From an uncultured Flavobacteriales bacterium (lineage in GTDB: Bacteria > Bacteroidota > Bacteroidia > Flavobacteriales_D > Crocinitomicaceae): DNA of 64,000 nt. Location: contig CALEIK010000028.1 of assembly GCA_937876195.1 (NCBI GenBank), forward strand, positions 62,001 to 126,000, read 5' to 3'. Position 1 is the stretch's first letter. Each line of letters starts with the position of its first letter. Shown here in pieces: positions 1-9,341 of this stretch. Below the pieces are notes generated by a model. That model was not told the origin of the DNA. It saw only the letters and a list, made by a program, of their open reading frames with translations, and searched no databases. The position numbers and the translations under genes were made by a program.

Positions 1-196
1 CAATCAGTGCTCTAACATCATTAAATGCCAAGTCTTTCCTCGCTGTAGCCGGAGCACAATTGGCAGATTTTAAACTTGAATTATTCGTTGCAATACCAGC
101 ACCAGGATTATCGTTCGGACCTCTGTATGAAAGGGCGTCGTTTGACCACAAAATTGTTGAAGTCGCTAGTACAATTGCTATTATTTGCTTTTTCAT
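1..196 (-). CDS. Exported protein, partial (3' end outside window)
   Basis: An open frame starts at the ATG complementary to 194-196 and runs off the left edge, giving 65 visible residues. The N-terminus (MKKQIIAIVLATSTILW) is a Sec signal peptide. The visible mature part is rich in Asn, Ser and Ala and has one Cys, with no recognisable domain. It lies 24 bp downstream of the TonB receptor on the same strand, so co-transcription is likely. Such a position suggests a secreted partner or substrate-side protein of the receptor, but this is inference from context only. The function is unknown and the rest of the gene is needed to identify it. Confidence 0.6.
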   Translation of the reverse strand, partial: MKKQIIAIVLATSTILWSNDALSYRGPNDNPGAGIATNNSSLKSANCAPATARKDLAFNDVRALI

Positions 197-220
197 AATA
201 CTTAATTTAATTATGATGAA

Positions 221-3200
221 TTAAAAATCGAATTTAATACCCAATCGAATAGTCCTTGGTGAACTCACATTAAATGGGTTTTGAACTTTCATTGAATAGT
301 AGTTTCTAAATGCATCCTCATCCGCCTGATTTTGGATAGATGTTTGCCATTCAGCTGCCTCTAGGAATCCATCGTCATCCCAGTTTCCAGTTGCTCTATA
401 CACTCCTAGAACATTGAACTGATTCAACAAATTCGTTACACGCAAATACACATTCAAGAAAGTAGCACGTTTCTTCTCACCCTTTCCGATTGTTAGATTA
501 AAAGTACGATCCAACTGAAGATCTAATCTATATGACCACGGTAATCTAGACCCATTCATAGTCCCGTCTAAACCAGTACCTTGTGGACTAAATACACCTT
601 CATTCGTAATGTTCGTTTGTGCTGAATATGGCGATCCTGAATAAATATTTGAAACGATATTCAACCCAGTATTTTCAAGTACGTTAAATCCTTTAATCAC
701 TGGACCGTTGTAATCTGCTCCCTCACCGTATCTATAATCAAACGTAACTGCAAACGCATGTCGTTGATCGAAATCATAAGGTGCGATGGTACGCAAGTTT
801 GGTAAACCTGCATTGATAATACCTGAGGAAGAAGTTGCATCAGAACCTGTACCATCAGCAAACTGCAAGGTATAATTCGCCGTCATACGAATATTTCCTG
901 TTCTACGCATATCGTAAGAAATAGTCATCCCTTTTACTGTACCAAAATCACGGTTACCGAATGTTCTGTATTGTCTTGGATAAGCCCCAGTCACGTTAAT
1001 TAACTGAACTTGATCTCTTTGCTCTCTATAGAACGCTGAAATTTTCACAGAAGATGTTCTTGTAACTACCTGTTGAAAACCTAATTCATAATCAATTGTT
1101 TTTTCAGGTCGTAAATTTGAATTGTTCACAACAGCACTACGATTACTCATAAACTGATATTGAAACGGATCAAAACGAGTACCCGCTGTAGGTCGTTTTG
1201 TTAAGATATCGTAATGTGCAAAGAAAGAAGCCTCATCTGAAATCGGAAATGAAAAGGAAACACGTGGCATAATACTCACTTGAGCTTTATAATCCTCAAA
1301 TGCATCAGCCGTAGGAGATGTTTGTCCTGGGTCATCTAGGTAAGGAAGTACTCCACCTTCTGATTCAGATTCGATTGTTTGAAGATTTTGAACTTCAGTT
1401 CCTGTAGCATCATACCATGTATCACCGCTTCTGAACCCTTTTATTCCAGATGGATTATTCTTATCATTTACATAGACAATATAATCATCACCCATAGAAG
1501 CAGGGATATCAATCCAGTCCAAAGCTGGATCGTCAGAAAGTTCTTGTTTTGCCTCACGTACAGTCTTAGCGTTGTAAATTAAATATGGATCTTTTAAAAC
1601 AGGTTGATTTGCATCATAAACATCCACTCTGACACCCACATTAAAGACGATGTCTCTAAAAGAGAATTTATCCATTACATAACCTGCAATATAAGTCGGT
1701 TGAAATGCACCTACAAATCGTGTGTAATTTCCTGTTTCGCTATCCACTCCTTCGAAGTAATCACGAATATCTGTTTGTCCTTTTACTTTTTCACCTGTAT
1801 GATCATACCCCCAATAAGATACGAATGAGTTACCACTGTTCAACAACTCATCTGGAGAGAACATATCCATTGTAAAAATATTAGGATCATATTGATCAAT
1901 ATTAATATATTCAACACCATCAACACCAGAATTAATCATTCCATTTTCTGTAAGATATGATCTTAAGTTATAATCAAAGTACGATTGCGGATCATTGTTT
2001 GAATTTCCACCATGCTCACCTGTACCAGAAGTGTAGGCATATCCCGTATTCAATGGAGCATATGATGTGTAAATAGTTCCACCTGAATCTGTAAGTGTTG
2101 GTTGAGATAAATCAAGTTGATTAATATGAGAATTTGTTAACTGTCTCGCCATTGTCCAAAGTCCCATAGGTCCATTTCCTCCACCATTTGTTGTTGTACC
2201 AGATCTCCAACCGCGGTCATAGCGTTGTTCGTACTCAAACCCTAACGAAATCGAGTGATCTCCAATATTCACTGCACCAGCACCAGAAACTCTGATTTGA
2301 TCTGTTTCTGATTTCCCAAAGCCATTGTACGGTGATCCAATATTGCTCCACACATTGTAAATTCCTTGTGGACCATCTCCATTACGCAGACCATTTCCTT
2401 GTTGAATTTGGTTAAAATCCGCGTAATGCGTCTCTTGTTGCCAATGCTCTGCATAATCAAACAACGAAAAGTACTGTTCAGTTTGTGCCGCCAACTGTGG
2501 ATTAGTTTCTGAGGGCGTGAATCTTACCTGATAAATAAAAGGTATAGCTTCTTGCGTTGGTCCATTATTTTCTGGTGATGCACTATATCCAACTCTTCTG
2601 TCTACTTCAAATTTACCAACGTGACCGTAGTTAAACAAGTTGTATTCGTGTTTTGGGTCGAAACTACCATCTTTTGTTTTCGAGTAATCTACCATTAATG
2701 TATAGTAAGCACTCTTAATTTTAGAACTGTTTCCTTCTTCCGTATTTGAGAAACGCTGCGTTAAACGCCCAAAAACTCTCCAATCTAACGACTTATAAGC
2801 ACCAAAATTGGAAAAATTCATTAACGAACCAGTTCTGTCATAAATACTTCCCCAACCGTAATTCAAAGATCCACCGAACGATAAGTTAACAGATGGCCCA
2901 GTGTTTACATCAATTTTACCTTGGGCAGAAAATGAGTGATTTCTAGCATTCATTCTCCAATCCACAACTTCAAAATCATCTTCAGTTAAATAATTCGTGC
3001 TATAAAGTATATCGTTACCAACTCTTATAAGAGGAGCATCAAGGATTTCATCACGAGATTCCTTCTTAATTCTATAACTACCACCATTCAAAGGTCTACT
3101 GTCAAGTTGATCTGTATAATTTGCTGATACCAAGAACCCTAAACGTGGTTTTGTTTTTCTTCCAGTTGAATCTTTTTGCATCCAAAGTGGCCCTGAGAAC

Positions 3201-4030
3201 ATCCCTTCCACCAAATTATATCCGTATTTATCAAGTCCGTAAACATTTCCATCGTATCCATCTGGATCACTACCATTAAAGTAGAAACCTGAAGTTACAC
3301 CTTCAATTGACCCAAAATACTGAGCAGAAGGACCTCTGGTTGTTACCGAGATAATACCACCAGTTGCATCTCCGTAGTTCGCAGGTAAACCACCTGTAAT
3401 TACTGTAACTTCTTCAATCGCTGATTTAGGAAGATTCGATGACCCCCTTACTTTAATACCGTCAATATAGAAGTACGTTCCATCAGAACGTGATCCCCTA
3501 ACGCTAATTGCACCAGAACCTTCATTTTGATTTACACCACCTACTGTTCCAGCAACAGCTGCAGCTGAACGAACTGGCAATCGTGCGATATCCTCTCTCG
3601 TAATCGTCGCTCCTGAAGCACCACCATCTCTATCAATCAATGGGACTTTATAAGCTACAACTACCATCTCCTCCACATCTTGGACATCCTTCGCCTTCCC
3701 CATGGTTAAATCATACAAAAAGGTAATCTTACCAGAACTCACAACAACTCCTTCGAGGACCTGTGGCTGATACCCTTCTGTTGAGTTTCTTATCTCCACA
3801 TCATAAGAGCCTGGAGAAATTGAGTTAATCTGAAAATTACCATCAAAATCGGTATTCGCTCCACCTTTGATTTGATCACCAGATTTTAACACAACCTGAC
3901 AAAAGGCGATTGGTTGTTTCGTGTCGCTGTCTGTGACAGTACCTTTAATGGTTCCTAAATCATTCTGAGAGAACCCATAAGACAATGTAAGCAAGAGGCT
4001 TACGAATAACAAGTTTAGTTTTAGTAACAT
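221..4030 (-). CDS. TonB-dependent outer-membrane receptor with carboxypeptidase-regulatory-like N-domain
   Basis: This 1269-aa protein has a signal peptide (residues 1-21). A CarboxypepD_reg-like beta-sandwich follows at about 25-115 (GTIKGTVTDSDTKQPIAFC). The TonB plug spans about 140-240, with the typical SVRGSRSDGTYFYIDGIKVRG region (start SVRGSRS) and EVTVITGGLPANYGDATGG. A long beta-barrel ends in an aromatic terminus (IRLGIKFDF). It belongs to the SusC/RagA-like or CarboxypepD-reg receptor group of Bacteroidota, which imports large or scarce substrates using TonB-ExbBD energy. No SusD gene is adjacent, so the substrate cannot be named. An exported protein gene follows 24 bp downstream. 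Bacteroidota receptors of this size are common, and the frame is intact. Confidence 0.93.
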   Translation of the reverse strand: MLLKLNLLFVSLLLTLSYGFSQNDLGTIKGTVTDSDTKQPIAFCQVVLKSGDQIKGGANTDFDGNFQINSISPGSYDVEIRNSTEGYQPQVLEGVVVSSGKITFLYDLTMGKAKDVQDVEEMVVVAYKVPLIDRDGGASGATITREDIARLPVRSAAAVAGTVGGVNQNEGSGAISVRGSRSDGTYFYIDGIKVRGSSNLPKSAIEEVTVITGGLPANYGDATGGIISVTTRGPSAQYFGSIEGVTSGFYFNGSDPDGYDGNVYGLDKYGYNLVEGMFSGPLWMQKDSTGRKTKPRLGFLVSANYTDQLDSRPLNGGSYRIKKESRDEILDAPLIRVGNDILYSTNYLTEDDFEVVDWRMNARNHSFSAQGKIDVNTGPSVNLSFGGSLNYGWGSIYDRTGSLMNFSNFGAYKSLDWRVFGRLTQRFSNTEEGNSSKIKSAYYTLMVDYSKTKDGSFDPKHEYNLFNYGHVGKFEVDRRVGYSASPENNGPTQEAIPFIYQVRFTPSETNPQLAAQTEQYFSLFDYAEHWQQETHYADFNQIQQGNGLRNGDGPQGIYNVWSNIGSPYNGFGKSETDQIRVSGAGAVNIGDHSISLGFEYEQRYDRGWRSGTTTNGGGNGPMGLWTMARQLTNSHINQLDLSQPTLTDSGGTIYTSYAPLNTGYAYTSGTGEHGGNSNNDPQSYFDYNLRSYLTENGMINSGVDGVEYINIDQYDPNIFTMDMFSPDELLNSGNSFVSYWGYDHTGEKVKGQTDIRDYFEGVDSETGNYTRFVGAFQPTYIAGYVMDKFSFRDIVFNVGVRVDVYDANQPVLKDPYLIYNAKTVREAKQELSDDPALDWIDIPASMGDDYIVYVNDKNNPSGIKGFRSGDTWYDATGTEVQNLQTIESESEGGVLPYLDDPGQTSPTADAFEDYKAQVSIMPRVSFSFPISDEASFFAHYDILTKRPTAGTRFDPFQYQFMSNRSAVVNNSNLRPEKTIDYELGFQQVVTRTSSVKISAFYREQRDQVQLINVTGAYPRQYRTFGNRDFGTVKGMTISYDMRRTGNIRMTANYTLQFADGTGSDATSSSGIINAGLPNLRTIAPYDFDQRHAFAVTFDYRYGEGADYNGPVIKGFNVLENTGLNIVSNIYSGSPYSAQTNITNEGVFSPQGTGLDGTMNGSRLPWSYRLDLQLDRTFNLTIGKGEKKRATFLNVYLRVTNLLNQFNVLGVYRATGNWDDDGFLEAAEWQTSIQNQADEDAFRNYYSMKVQNPFNVSSPRTIRLGIKFDF

Positions 4031-4365
4031 AAGTGCAGTTTGTTTATTTTTAAACTTTGTTGCTTTTAAAGCGGGTAAATATAGTAAAAATCATATTCAT
4101 CTGGGTAATGTTAAAAAAAAATAAAATGAATTTTATTAACTATCATTAACAAATGTATAATATTCGCATCATATACCACTGGAACAATTCACCAATTTAT
4201 TTATCAAATATACATGTCTAAAAACATGTTATGTTTGATTTATTCATCTCACCCCCTTAAAATTGAATGGTGTTACTCCCTCTTTTGATTTTTTTAAATA
4301 CTTTTGAAGAATACTATAATATATTATATCTTTTGTTTTAAAATCAATCATACAACTTATACAAA
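4031..4365. promoter_or_regulatory. Divergent intergenic region between the TonB receptor and GGGP synthase
   Basis: The 335 bp are very AT-rich and hold no gene that I can support. A -7-like TACTTTTG (4299-4306, consensus TAnnTTTG) faces the GGGP synthase, but I see no TTTG at the usual distance upstream. TATATTTA on the minus strand, about 50 bp before the receptor ATG, is a weaker candidate for the receptor. Two ACATGT palindromes (4212-4217 and 4224-4229) lie 6 bp apart and could form a short hairpin or a protein site. Confidence 0.35.
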
Positions 4366-5103
4366 TTGACCAACTCCTATCAAATACAAAAGTCATTTTT
4401 ATCTAAAAAGGGTCAGATTGCTGTATTAATTGACCCAGAAAAATCTCATTGCACCGAACAACTTCTTCTTATCATTCAAAAGGCAGAATTTGCAGGAGTG
4501 AATTATTTTTTCGTCGGCGGAAGTACGGTAACACAAGATGATTTTATTAAAGTCGTTCGATTTTTAAAGGAAAACACAACCATTCCCGTTGTTATTTTTC
4601 CAGGTGCGTCTCATCAAATCTGTCAGGAAGCCGATGCCCTTCTCTATTTAAGCTTGATATCAGGAAGAAATCCAGATTATTTGATTGGTCATCACGTACA
4701 ATCCGCACACGAGGTATTTGAAATGGACATTGAGGTTATACCTACGGCATATATATTAATTGATGGTGGAAATAAATCATCTGTGGCATATGTGAGTCAA
4801 ACCACACCAATCCCTAGTAACCAACTATCCATTATTCTCAATACTGCCAAAGCAGGAATACTTCAGGGAAAACAATTGCTTTATCTAGATGCTGGAAGTG
4901 GTGCCAAACAAACAGTGAAACCCGAAACGATAAGAGCATTAAATAAATTGAACACACCAATCATTGTAGGTGGGGGAATTAAAACCAAAGAAAAAATTAA
5001 GGATTTTGCAGATGCTGGTGCAAACATCATTGTAATAGGGAATAAGATCGAGACTGACGTAGATTTTCTATTGGACATCCATTTATTTCTCCAAAATCAA
5101 TAA
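4366..5103 (+). CDS. Geranylgeranylglyceryl/heptaprenylglyceryl phosphate synthase (PcrB family)
   Basis: The enzyme joins a polyprenyl diphosphate to sn-glycerol-1-phosphate through an ether bond at the cytoplasmic membrane. The 245-aa TIM-barrel sequence shows AVLIDPEKS near the N-terminus, YFFVGGSTVT at about 47-56, YLDAGSGA at about 173, and the phosphate-binding GGGIKTKEK and IVIGNKIE segments near the C-terminus. All are characteristic of the GGGPS/PcrB family, which includes a Bacteroidota group. The start is TTG at 4366: the upstream frame reaches a stop at 4339 without an ATG. A small membrane-protein gene follows 33 bp downstream. The lipid product in this organism cannot be read from sequence. 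Chain length (geranylgeranyl or heptaprenyl) is unresolved. Confidence 0.9.
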   Translation: MTNSYQIQKSFLSKKGQIAVLIDPEKSHCTEQLLLIIQKAEFAGVNYFFVGGSTVTQDDFIKVVRFLKENTTIPVVIFPGASHQICQEADALLYLSLISGRNPDYLIGHHVQSAHEVFEMDIEVIPTAYILIDGGNKSSVAYVSQTTPIPSNQLSIILNTAKAGILQGKQLLYLDAGSGAKQTVKPETIRALNKLNTPIIVGGGIKTKEKIKDFADAGANIIVIGNKIETDVDFLLDIHLFLQNQ

Positions 5104-5136
5104 GCTTATCTCAATTTTTTAAACTATATTGATACT

Positions 5137-5514
5137 ATGGATTTCAAAAAATTTGCTGGTATTGCTTTCGCCATTGCCTTTTTAATGGCAATCGTTCTTT
5201 TTACGGGAACTGGAAGAAATTATATTTCCCTTGGAACAGCTAAGCTCATTTTTATGATTTCTGGAGCAATTGGACTATTCTTGAACCTCCTAAGTTTTAG
5301 ATCCGGGAAGCATAACGCAGGGTTCAATTTTCTGTATTGGGCAGGAAGCATCATTTTGTTCGCTGGTCTCACCTTTTTACTAATGCGATGGCCATACGGA
5401 TACTATATAATAGTAACAGGATTGGTGATAGTAGGTGTTTCGTTTTTTATTCCTGAGCGATTCATCACCCCAAGTGAAACAGATTCTGATTTACTAGATG
5501 ATCCACATCATTGA
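5137..5514 (+). CDS. Small integral membrane protein, unknown function
   Basis: The 125-aa protein has four predicted membrane segments at about 6-24, 34-50, 64-83 and 87-104. A short acidic, His-containing cytosolic or periplasmic tail (SDLLDDPHH) follows. It lies 33 bp after the GGGP synthase on the same strand and its last 7 bases overlap the convergent nadC stop. I recognise no family motif. Position after a membrane-lipid gene suggests a shared transcript but does not give a function. Confidence 0.75.
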   Translation: MDFKKFAGIAFAIAFLMAIVLFTGTGRNYISLGTAKLIFMISGAIGLFLNLLSFRSGKHNAGFNFLYWAGSIILFAGLTFLLMRWPYGYYIIVTGLVIVGVSFFIPERFITPSETDSDLLDDPHH

Positions 5515-6344
5515 AATTTTGCCTTCAACGACATATCCATACTTTTAAAACTGTGTGTTAGAGCGCCCACGGAAATATAATCAACACCAGTTTCGGCATA
5601 TGCATGAATTGTTTCTCTAGTAATTCCACCGGAAGCCTCAACTTCATACTTACTTGGTATGGAAGCTATCACTTCACTTATCTGACTTGGTGTGAAATTA
5701 TCCAACATGATTCGGTCAACGTTCCCAACTTCGATTACTTCAGCTAGTTCTTGTTTATTTCTAACTTCAATTTCAATTTTCAAGGTGCGATTGGTTGCAG
5801 TTAGATACTCATTTGCCTTTTCAATTGCGTTTCGAATACCACCTGCATAGTCGATATGATTGTCCTTTAACATAATCATGTCGTACAACGCAAAGCGGTG
5901 ATTGTGTCCCCCTCCTATTCTAACCGCCCATTTTTCCATATAGCGTATGCCTGGCGTTGTTTTTCGGGTGTCTAATAATTTCACCTTTGTACCTTTGGTT
6001 AATTCAACCAAGTCATGCGTTGCTGTCGCTATTCCGCTCATACGCTGCATGAAGTTAAGTACTAAGCGTTCTGTACTTAATATTGAGATAGAACTTCCCT
6101 TCACTTCAAATGCGATATCACCTGGCCCCACCTTTTCACCGTCTTTAATGAAGGTCGTTACCTTCAATCGTGCATCAAATTTCAAAAATATCTTCTCAGC
6201 CAACTCCACTCCAGCAAGAATACCTTCGTCCTTTATTATGAGCTGCGCAACGCCAATGGCATCGGCTGGAATACATGATAAAGAAGAATGATCGCCATCT
6301 CCAATATCCTCGCACAAAGCATTTTCTATAATTTGATCAATCAT
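5508..6344 (-). CDS. nadC: Nicotinate-nucleotide diphosphorylase (carboxylating), quinolinate phosphoribosyltransferase
   Basis: The enzyme converts quinolinate and PRPP to nicotinate mononucleotide, CO2 and pyrophosphate in de novo NAD synthesis. The 278-aa length is normal. Family signatures are visible: EDIGDGDHSS near the N-terminus, ERLVLNFMQRMSGIAT at about 92-107, LLDTRKTTPGIR at about 125-136, GGGHNHRFALYDMIMLKDNH at about 144-163, and the C-terminal EASGGIT and DYISVGALTH. These contain the Arg, His and Lys residues that bind quinolinate and PRPP in the family. No nadA or nadB is adjacent. The gene is convergent with the small membrane protein, with a 7-bp overlap. Confidence 0.96.
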   Translation of the reverse strand: MIDQIIENALCEDIGDGDHSSLSCIPADAIGVAQLIIKDEGILAGVELAEKIFLKFDARLKVTTFIKDGEKVGPGDIAFEVKGSSISILSTERLVLNFMQRMSGIATATHDLVELTKGTKVKLLDTRKTTPGIRYMEKWAVRIGGGHNHRFALYDMIMLKDNHIDYAGGIRNAIEKANEYLTATNRTLKIEIEVRNKQELAEVIEVGNVDRIMLDNFTPSQISEVIASIPSKYEVEASGGITRETIHAYAETGVDYISVGALTHSFKSMDMSLKAKFQ

Positions 6345-6424
6345 AACACAAAACTAAAAGTAATTTTTGCCAAATAATAAACCATATTCACATTAATCTA
6401 AAAAAAGAGCTATTTAAGCGATTA

Positions 6425-6459
6425 TTTGAAGAAGTTACACTAAAGTTTTTCTATCTTGC
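6425..6459 (+). promoter_or_regulatory. Candidate promoter of the methyltransferase/asnB cluster
   Basis: TTTG at 6425-6428 and TATCTTGC at 6452-6459 (6 of 8 to TAnnTTTG) are 23 bp apart, at the upper limit of Bacteroidota spacing. The predicted transcript would start about 25 bp before the GTG at 6488. Moderate to weak match. Confidence 0.35.
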
Positions 6460-6487
6460 ACACCCGAACTCAGCACTTTCAATCAAC

Positions 6488-7369
6488 GTGAATAAACTTA
6501 GCTTACATACCCAATGCCTGATTTGTACCTCAGATTTAATTGAGCCACTTCAGGATTTCCAAAATGTTGGTATGTGCAAATGCAAAAATTGCGGATTTAC
6601 ATTTTCTCAGTGGTTTCCTAGCAAGGAAGAATTAAAGGAGTATTATAGCAACGCATACGATCGGACGAATTACTTTTCACCCATCACTGAAAAAAGATAC
6701 AATCAATTGTTGGATAAATTTGAAAAGTACAAATCGACCAATCGAATCTTAGATGTAGGCGCAGGTTGCGGTTTTTTTCTTAAAACAGCAAAAAAAAGAG
6801 GTTGGGAAGTATATGGAACTGAAATCACTGAAAGTGCGACATCCAATTGCAAAGAAAATGACATTCAACTTTCCTTCGGTGAGCTCCATGAACTAAACTT
6901 TCCAGAAAACTACTTCGATGTCGTCGTACAAATAGAAGTGATTGAGCACTTGAATAACCCAAACGATTTTGTCCGCGAAATACAGCGAATTCTACGTCCT
7001 GGAGGAATCACTTATTTATCCACTCCAAATTTTAATGCAATTCACCGTTACAGATTAAAAGGACAATACGATGTAATAGGCTATCCAAATCATCTGTGTT
7101 ATTACACACCCAAAACGTTGAAAAAACTATTCAAGTCCCATGATTTAACACCAGTTAATGTCAAAACGACAGGATACAGCCTTACACGTTTACGCACCAG
7201 CAAAGGAAAAAGCAACCAATCATTCGTTTCTGAAACATCGGATGACGAGATGATGCGCTACAAAATAGAATCAAACGTTCTTTTAAAAGTTGTGAAAACG
7301 ACGATAAACGGTGTATTAAATCTTTTCAAAATCGGCGATAGTTTAAAGGGTACCTTTATCAAAAAATAA
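6488..7369 (+). CDS. Class I SAM-dependent methyltransferase with N-terminal zinc-ribbon-like cysteines
   Basis: The 293-aa protein begins with a CxxC...CxCxxC pattern (CLIC at about 10-13, CKCKNC at about 31-36) like the zinc-binding N-domain of sugar and nucleotide-sugar C-methyltransferase relatives. A Rossmann methyltransferase fold follows: motif I LDVGAGCGFFL at about 88-98, an acidic TEI at about 114, and a post-motif VIEHLNNPNDFVREI at about 152. The start is GTG at 6488. It opens a run of genes on the same strand (asnB and two glycosyltransferases), so it probably methylates a glycan or glycan precursor. The actual substrate is unknown. Confidence 0.85.
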   Translation: MNKLSLHTQCLICTSDLIEPLQDFQNVGMCKCKNCGFTFSQWFPSKEELKEYYSNAYDRTNYFSPITEKRYNQLLDKFEKYKSTNRILDVGAGCGFFLKTAKKRGWEVYGTEITESATSNCKENDIQLSFGELHELNFPENYFDVVVQIEVIEHLNNPNDFVREIQRILRPGGITYLSTPNFNAIHRYRLKGQYDVIGYPNHLCYYTPKTLKKLFKSHDLTPVNVKTTGYSLTRLRTSKGKSNQSFVSETSDDEMMRYKIESNVLLKVVKTTINGVLNLFKIGDSLKGTFIKK

Positions 7370-7421
7370 TGTTTCGATTAACATACCGAGTAAGTCCATT
7401 GTTCTAATTATATTTACCCCT

Positions 7422-9341
7422 ATGTGTGGCATAACTGGTTTTATTGACTTCAAAAAAGCATCAACAACAGATGTTCTGGTAGCAATGACGGCTACACTAA
7501 ATCATCGAGGTCCTGATGGACAACATACAGAATTTTTTAGTGTTGCTCCTGCACAGATTGGACTCGGACATCGCAGGTTGGCCATTATTGATCTCTCCGA
7601 AAACGGTACACAGCCAATGCAGTGGCAGCAATTTTGGCTCTGCTTCAACGGCGAGATTTACAACTTTGAAGAAATAAAATCAGAACTCATCACTCTAGGA
7701 CATACATTCGTAGGGAATTCCGATTCTGAAGTAATACTCCATGCCTATGGAGAATGGAGTGATAATTGCCTTCATCGGTTCATTGGAATGTTCGCTCTTG
7801 TTATTTATGATACTGCAGAAAACACCATTTTTTGCGCGCGTGACAGAGCCGGTGTAAAACCTTTTTTCTATTATTTTCATGACGGTTTGTTTCTATTTGC
7901 GTCTGAGTTGAAAGCGTTTCACCAGCATCCAAACTTCGAAAAGGAATTGGATAGAAATGCCGTAGGTGCCTTCATACAATACGGAAACGTACCTACACCG
8001 CATTGCATTTTTGCCAAGTGTAAAAAACTTAAACCGGGACATCGATTCTCGTTGAGTTTAAATGAAATTCCAGCGTCCATTGAATATATTGAGGAAACTC
8101 AGTACTGGAATGTTTATGATTACTACAACAAAGAGAAGTTTGATTGCTCGTACGAAGAAGCACTTAATCAAACAGAACAAATCTTGACATCTGCTGCGAA
8201 CTATCGAATGGTGGCTGACGTTCCTGTTGGCGTTTTTTTAAGCGGTGGATTTGATAGCACGTGCGTTACGGCGCTCTTGCAAAAAGATCGAACAGAGAAA
8301 TTAAAGACATTTACCATCGGAGTGCCAGACATAGGATTGAATGAAGCTCCTTACGCGAAAGATATTGCCAAGCACTTGGGTACAGATCACCATGAAATCA
8401 ATTGCACAGAAAAAGAAGCACTGGAAATGATTCAAGACCTCCCCTATTTTTTTGATGAGCCCTTTGCTGATTCTAGTGCGATCCCTACAACTCTAGTCAG
8501 TAAAATGGCTAGAGAACACGTGACTGTAGCGCTAAGTGCGGATGGCGGAGATGAAATTTTTGCGGGGTACAATCGCTACGATTATTTACTTCGGTACAGA
8601 AAAAAGCTGAACGCAATTCCTGGATTTGCTCGAAAATCAATGGTTGGATTGATGAATCAAATTCCCTCAGAAAGAATTCCAGTTCTCAAAAACAAGTACA
8701 ACTTTCACAATCGCTACGAAAAACTAAAGGGGATATTGAGAAATCCATCGGATGAATCGATTATGCTCAGTTTAAGCCAGCAATTTACAGATCCCCAAAT
8801 GTCTGAAATCATGAAAGATAATGTGGGTGTTTTGGAAACCTTGTACGATAGCAAAGAATTAAAATTGGAACATTACTCGCCATTGTCGTACATGACAGCG
8901 ATTGATTATCAAACATACATGTTAGATGATATCCTACAAAAAGTTGATCGCTCCACAATGACGCACAGCTTAGAAGGAAGAGAACCTCTTTTAGATCATC
9001 GAATCATCGAATTTGCTGCACAGCTCCCCGATGAATTTAAATACCATCAAGGGGTGAAAAAGCGAATTTTAAGAGATATTACTTACAATTATGTTCCTGC
9101 AAATCTTTTGGATCGCCCAAAAATGGGATTTGCTATTCCGATTGCAAACTGGTTAGCAAATGATTTAAAGGAGCACGTCGAAACCTATATCAACGAAGCA
9201 AAAATTAACGAACAGGGTATTTTCAATTGGAATGCTATACGTCGCATAAAAGCAGATTTTTACAACGGGAAAAAGGAGAACGACGTAAAATTGTGGTACG
9301 TATTAATGTTTCAACTCTGGTATGAGAAATGGATGAAATAA
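7422..9341 (+). CDS. asnB: Asparagine synthase (glutamine-hydrolysing)
   Basis: The 639-aa two-domain amidotransferase begins MCGITGF, placing the catalytic Cys at position 2 after Met removal. The class II glutaminase domain spans about 2-215 (RGPDG, GHRRLAI, FNGEIYN, SDSE). The synthetase domain carries the PP-loop SGGFDST at about 274 and SADGGDEIFAGY at about 375. The reaction in the family is Asp + Gln + ATP to Asn + Glu + AMP + PPi. Paralogues in polysaccharide clusters may amidate sugar carboxylates instead. Here it sits between a methyltransferase and two glycosyltransferases and overlaps the next gene by 13 bp, so the glycan role is plausible. Confidence 0.92.
   Translation: MCGITGFIDFKKASTTDVLVAMTATLNHRGPDGQHTEFFSVAPAQIGLGHRRLAIIDLSENGTQPMQWQQFWLCFNGEIYNFEEIKSELITLGHTFVGNSDSEVILHAYGEWSDNCLHRFIGMFALVIYDTAENTIFCARDRAGVKPFFYYFHDGLFLFASELKAFHQHPNFEKELDRNAVGAFIQYGNVPTPHCIFAKCKKLKPGHRFSLSLNEIPASIEYIEETQYWNVYDYYNKEKFDCSYEEALNQTEQILTSAANYRMVADVPVGVFLSGGFDSTCVTALLQKDRTEKLKTFTIGVPDIGLNEAPYAKDIAKHLGTDHHEINCTEKEALEMIQDLPYFFDEPFADSSAIPTTLVSKMAREHVTVALSADGGDEIFAGYNRYDYLLRYRKKLNAIPGFARKSMVGLMNQIPSERIPVLKNKYNFHNRYEKLKGILRNPSDESIMLSLSQQFTDPQMSEIMKDNVGVLETLYDSKELKLEHYSPLSYMTAIDYQTYMLDDILQKVDRSTMTHSLEGREPLLDHRIIEFAAQLPDEFKYHQGVKKRILRDITYNYVPANLLDRPKMGFAIPIANWLANDLKEHVETYINEAKINEQGIFNWNAIRRIKADFYNGKKENDVKLWYVLMFQLWYEKWMK

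Noticed and set aside
1379..1828. Open frames on the plus strand inside the TonB receptor gene
   Set aside because: Antisense shadows of a well-supported 1269-codon gene; products look random and have no start context.
4212..4229. Two ACATGT palindromes 6 bp apart in the receptor/GGGPS spacer
   Set aside because: Short, AT-rich context and no second copy elsewhere in the window; not enough to call an operator.
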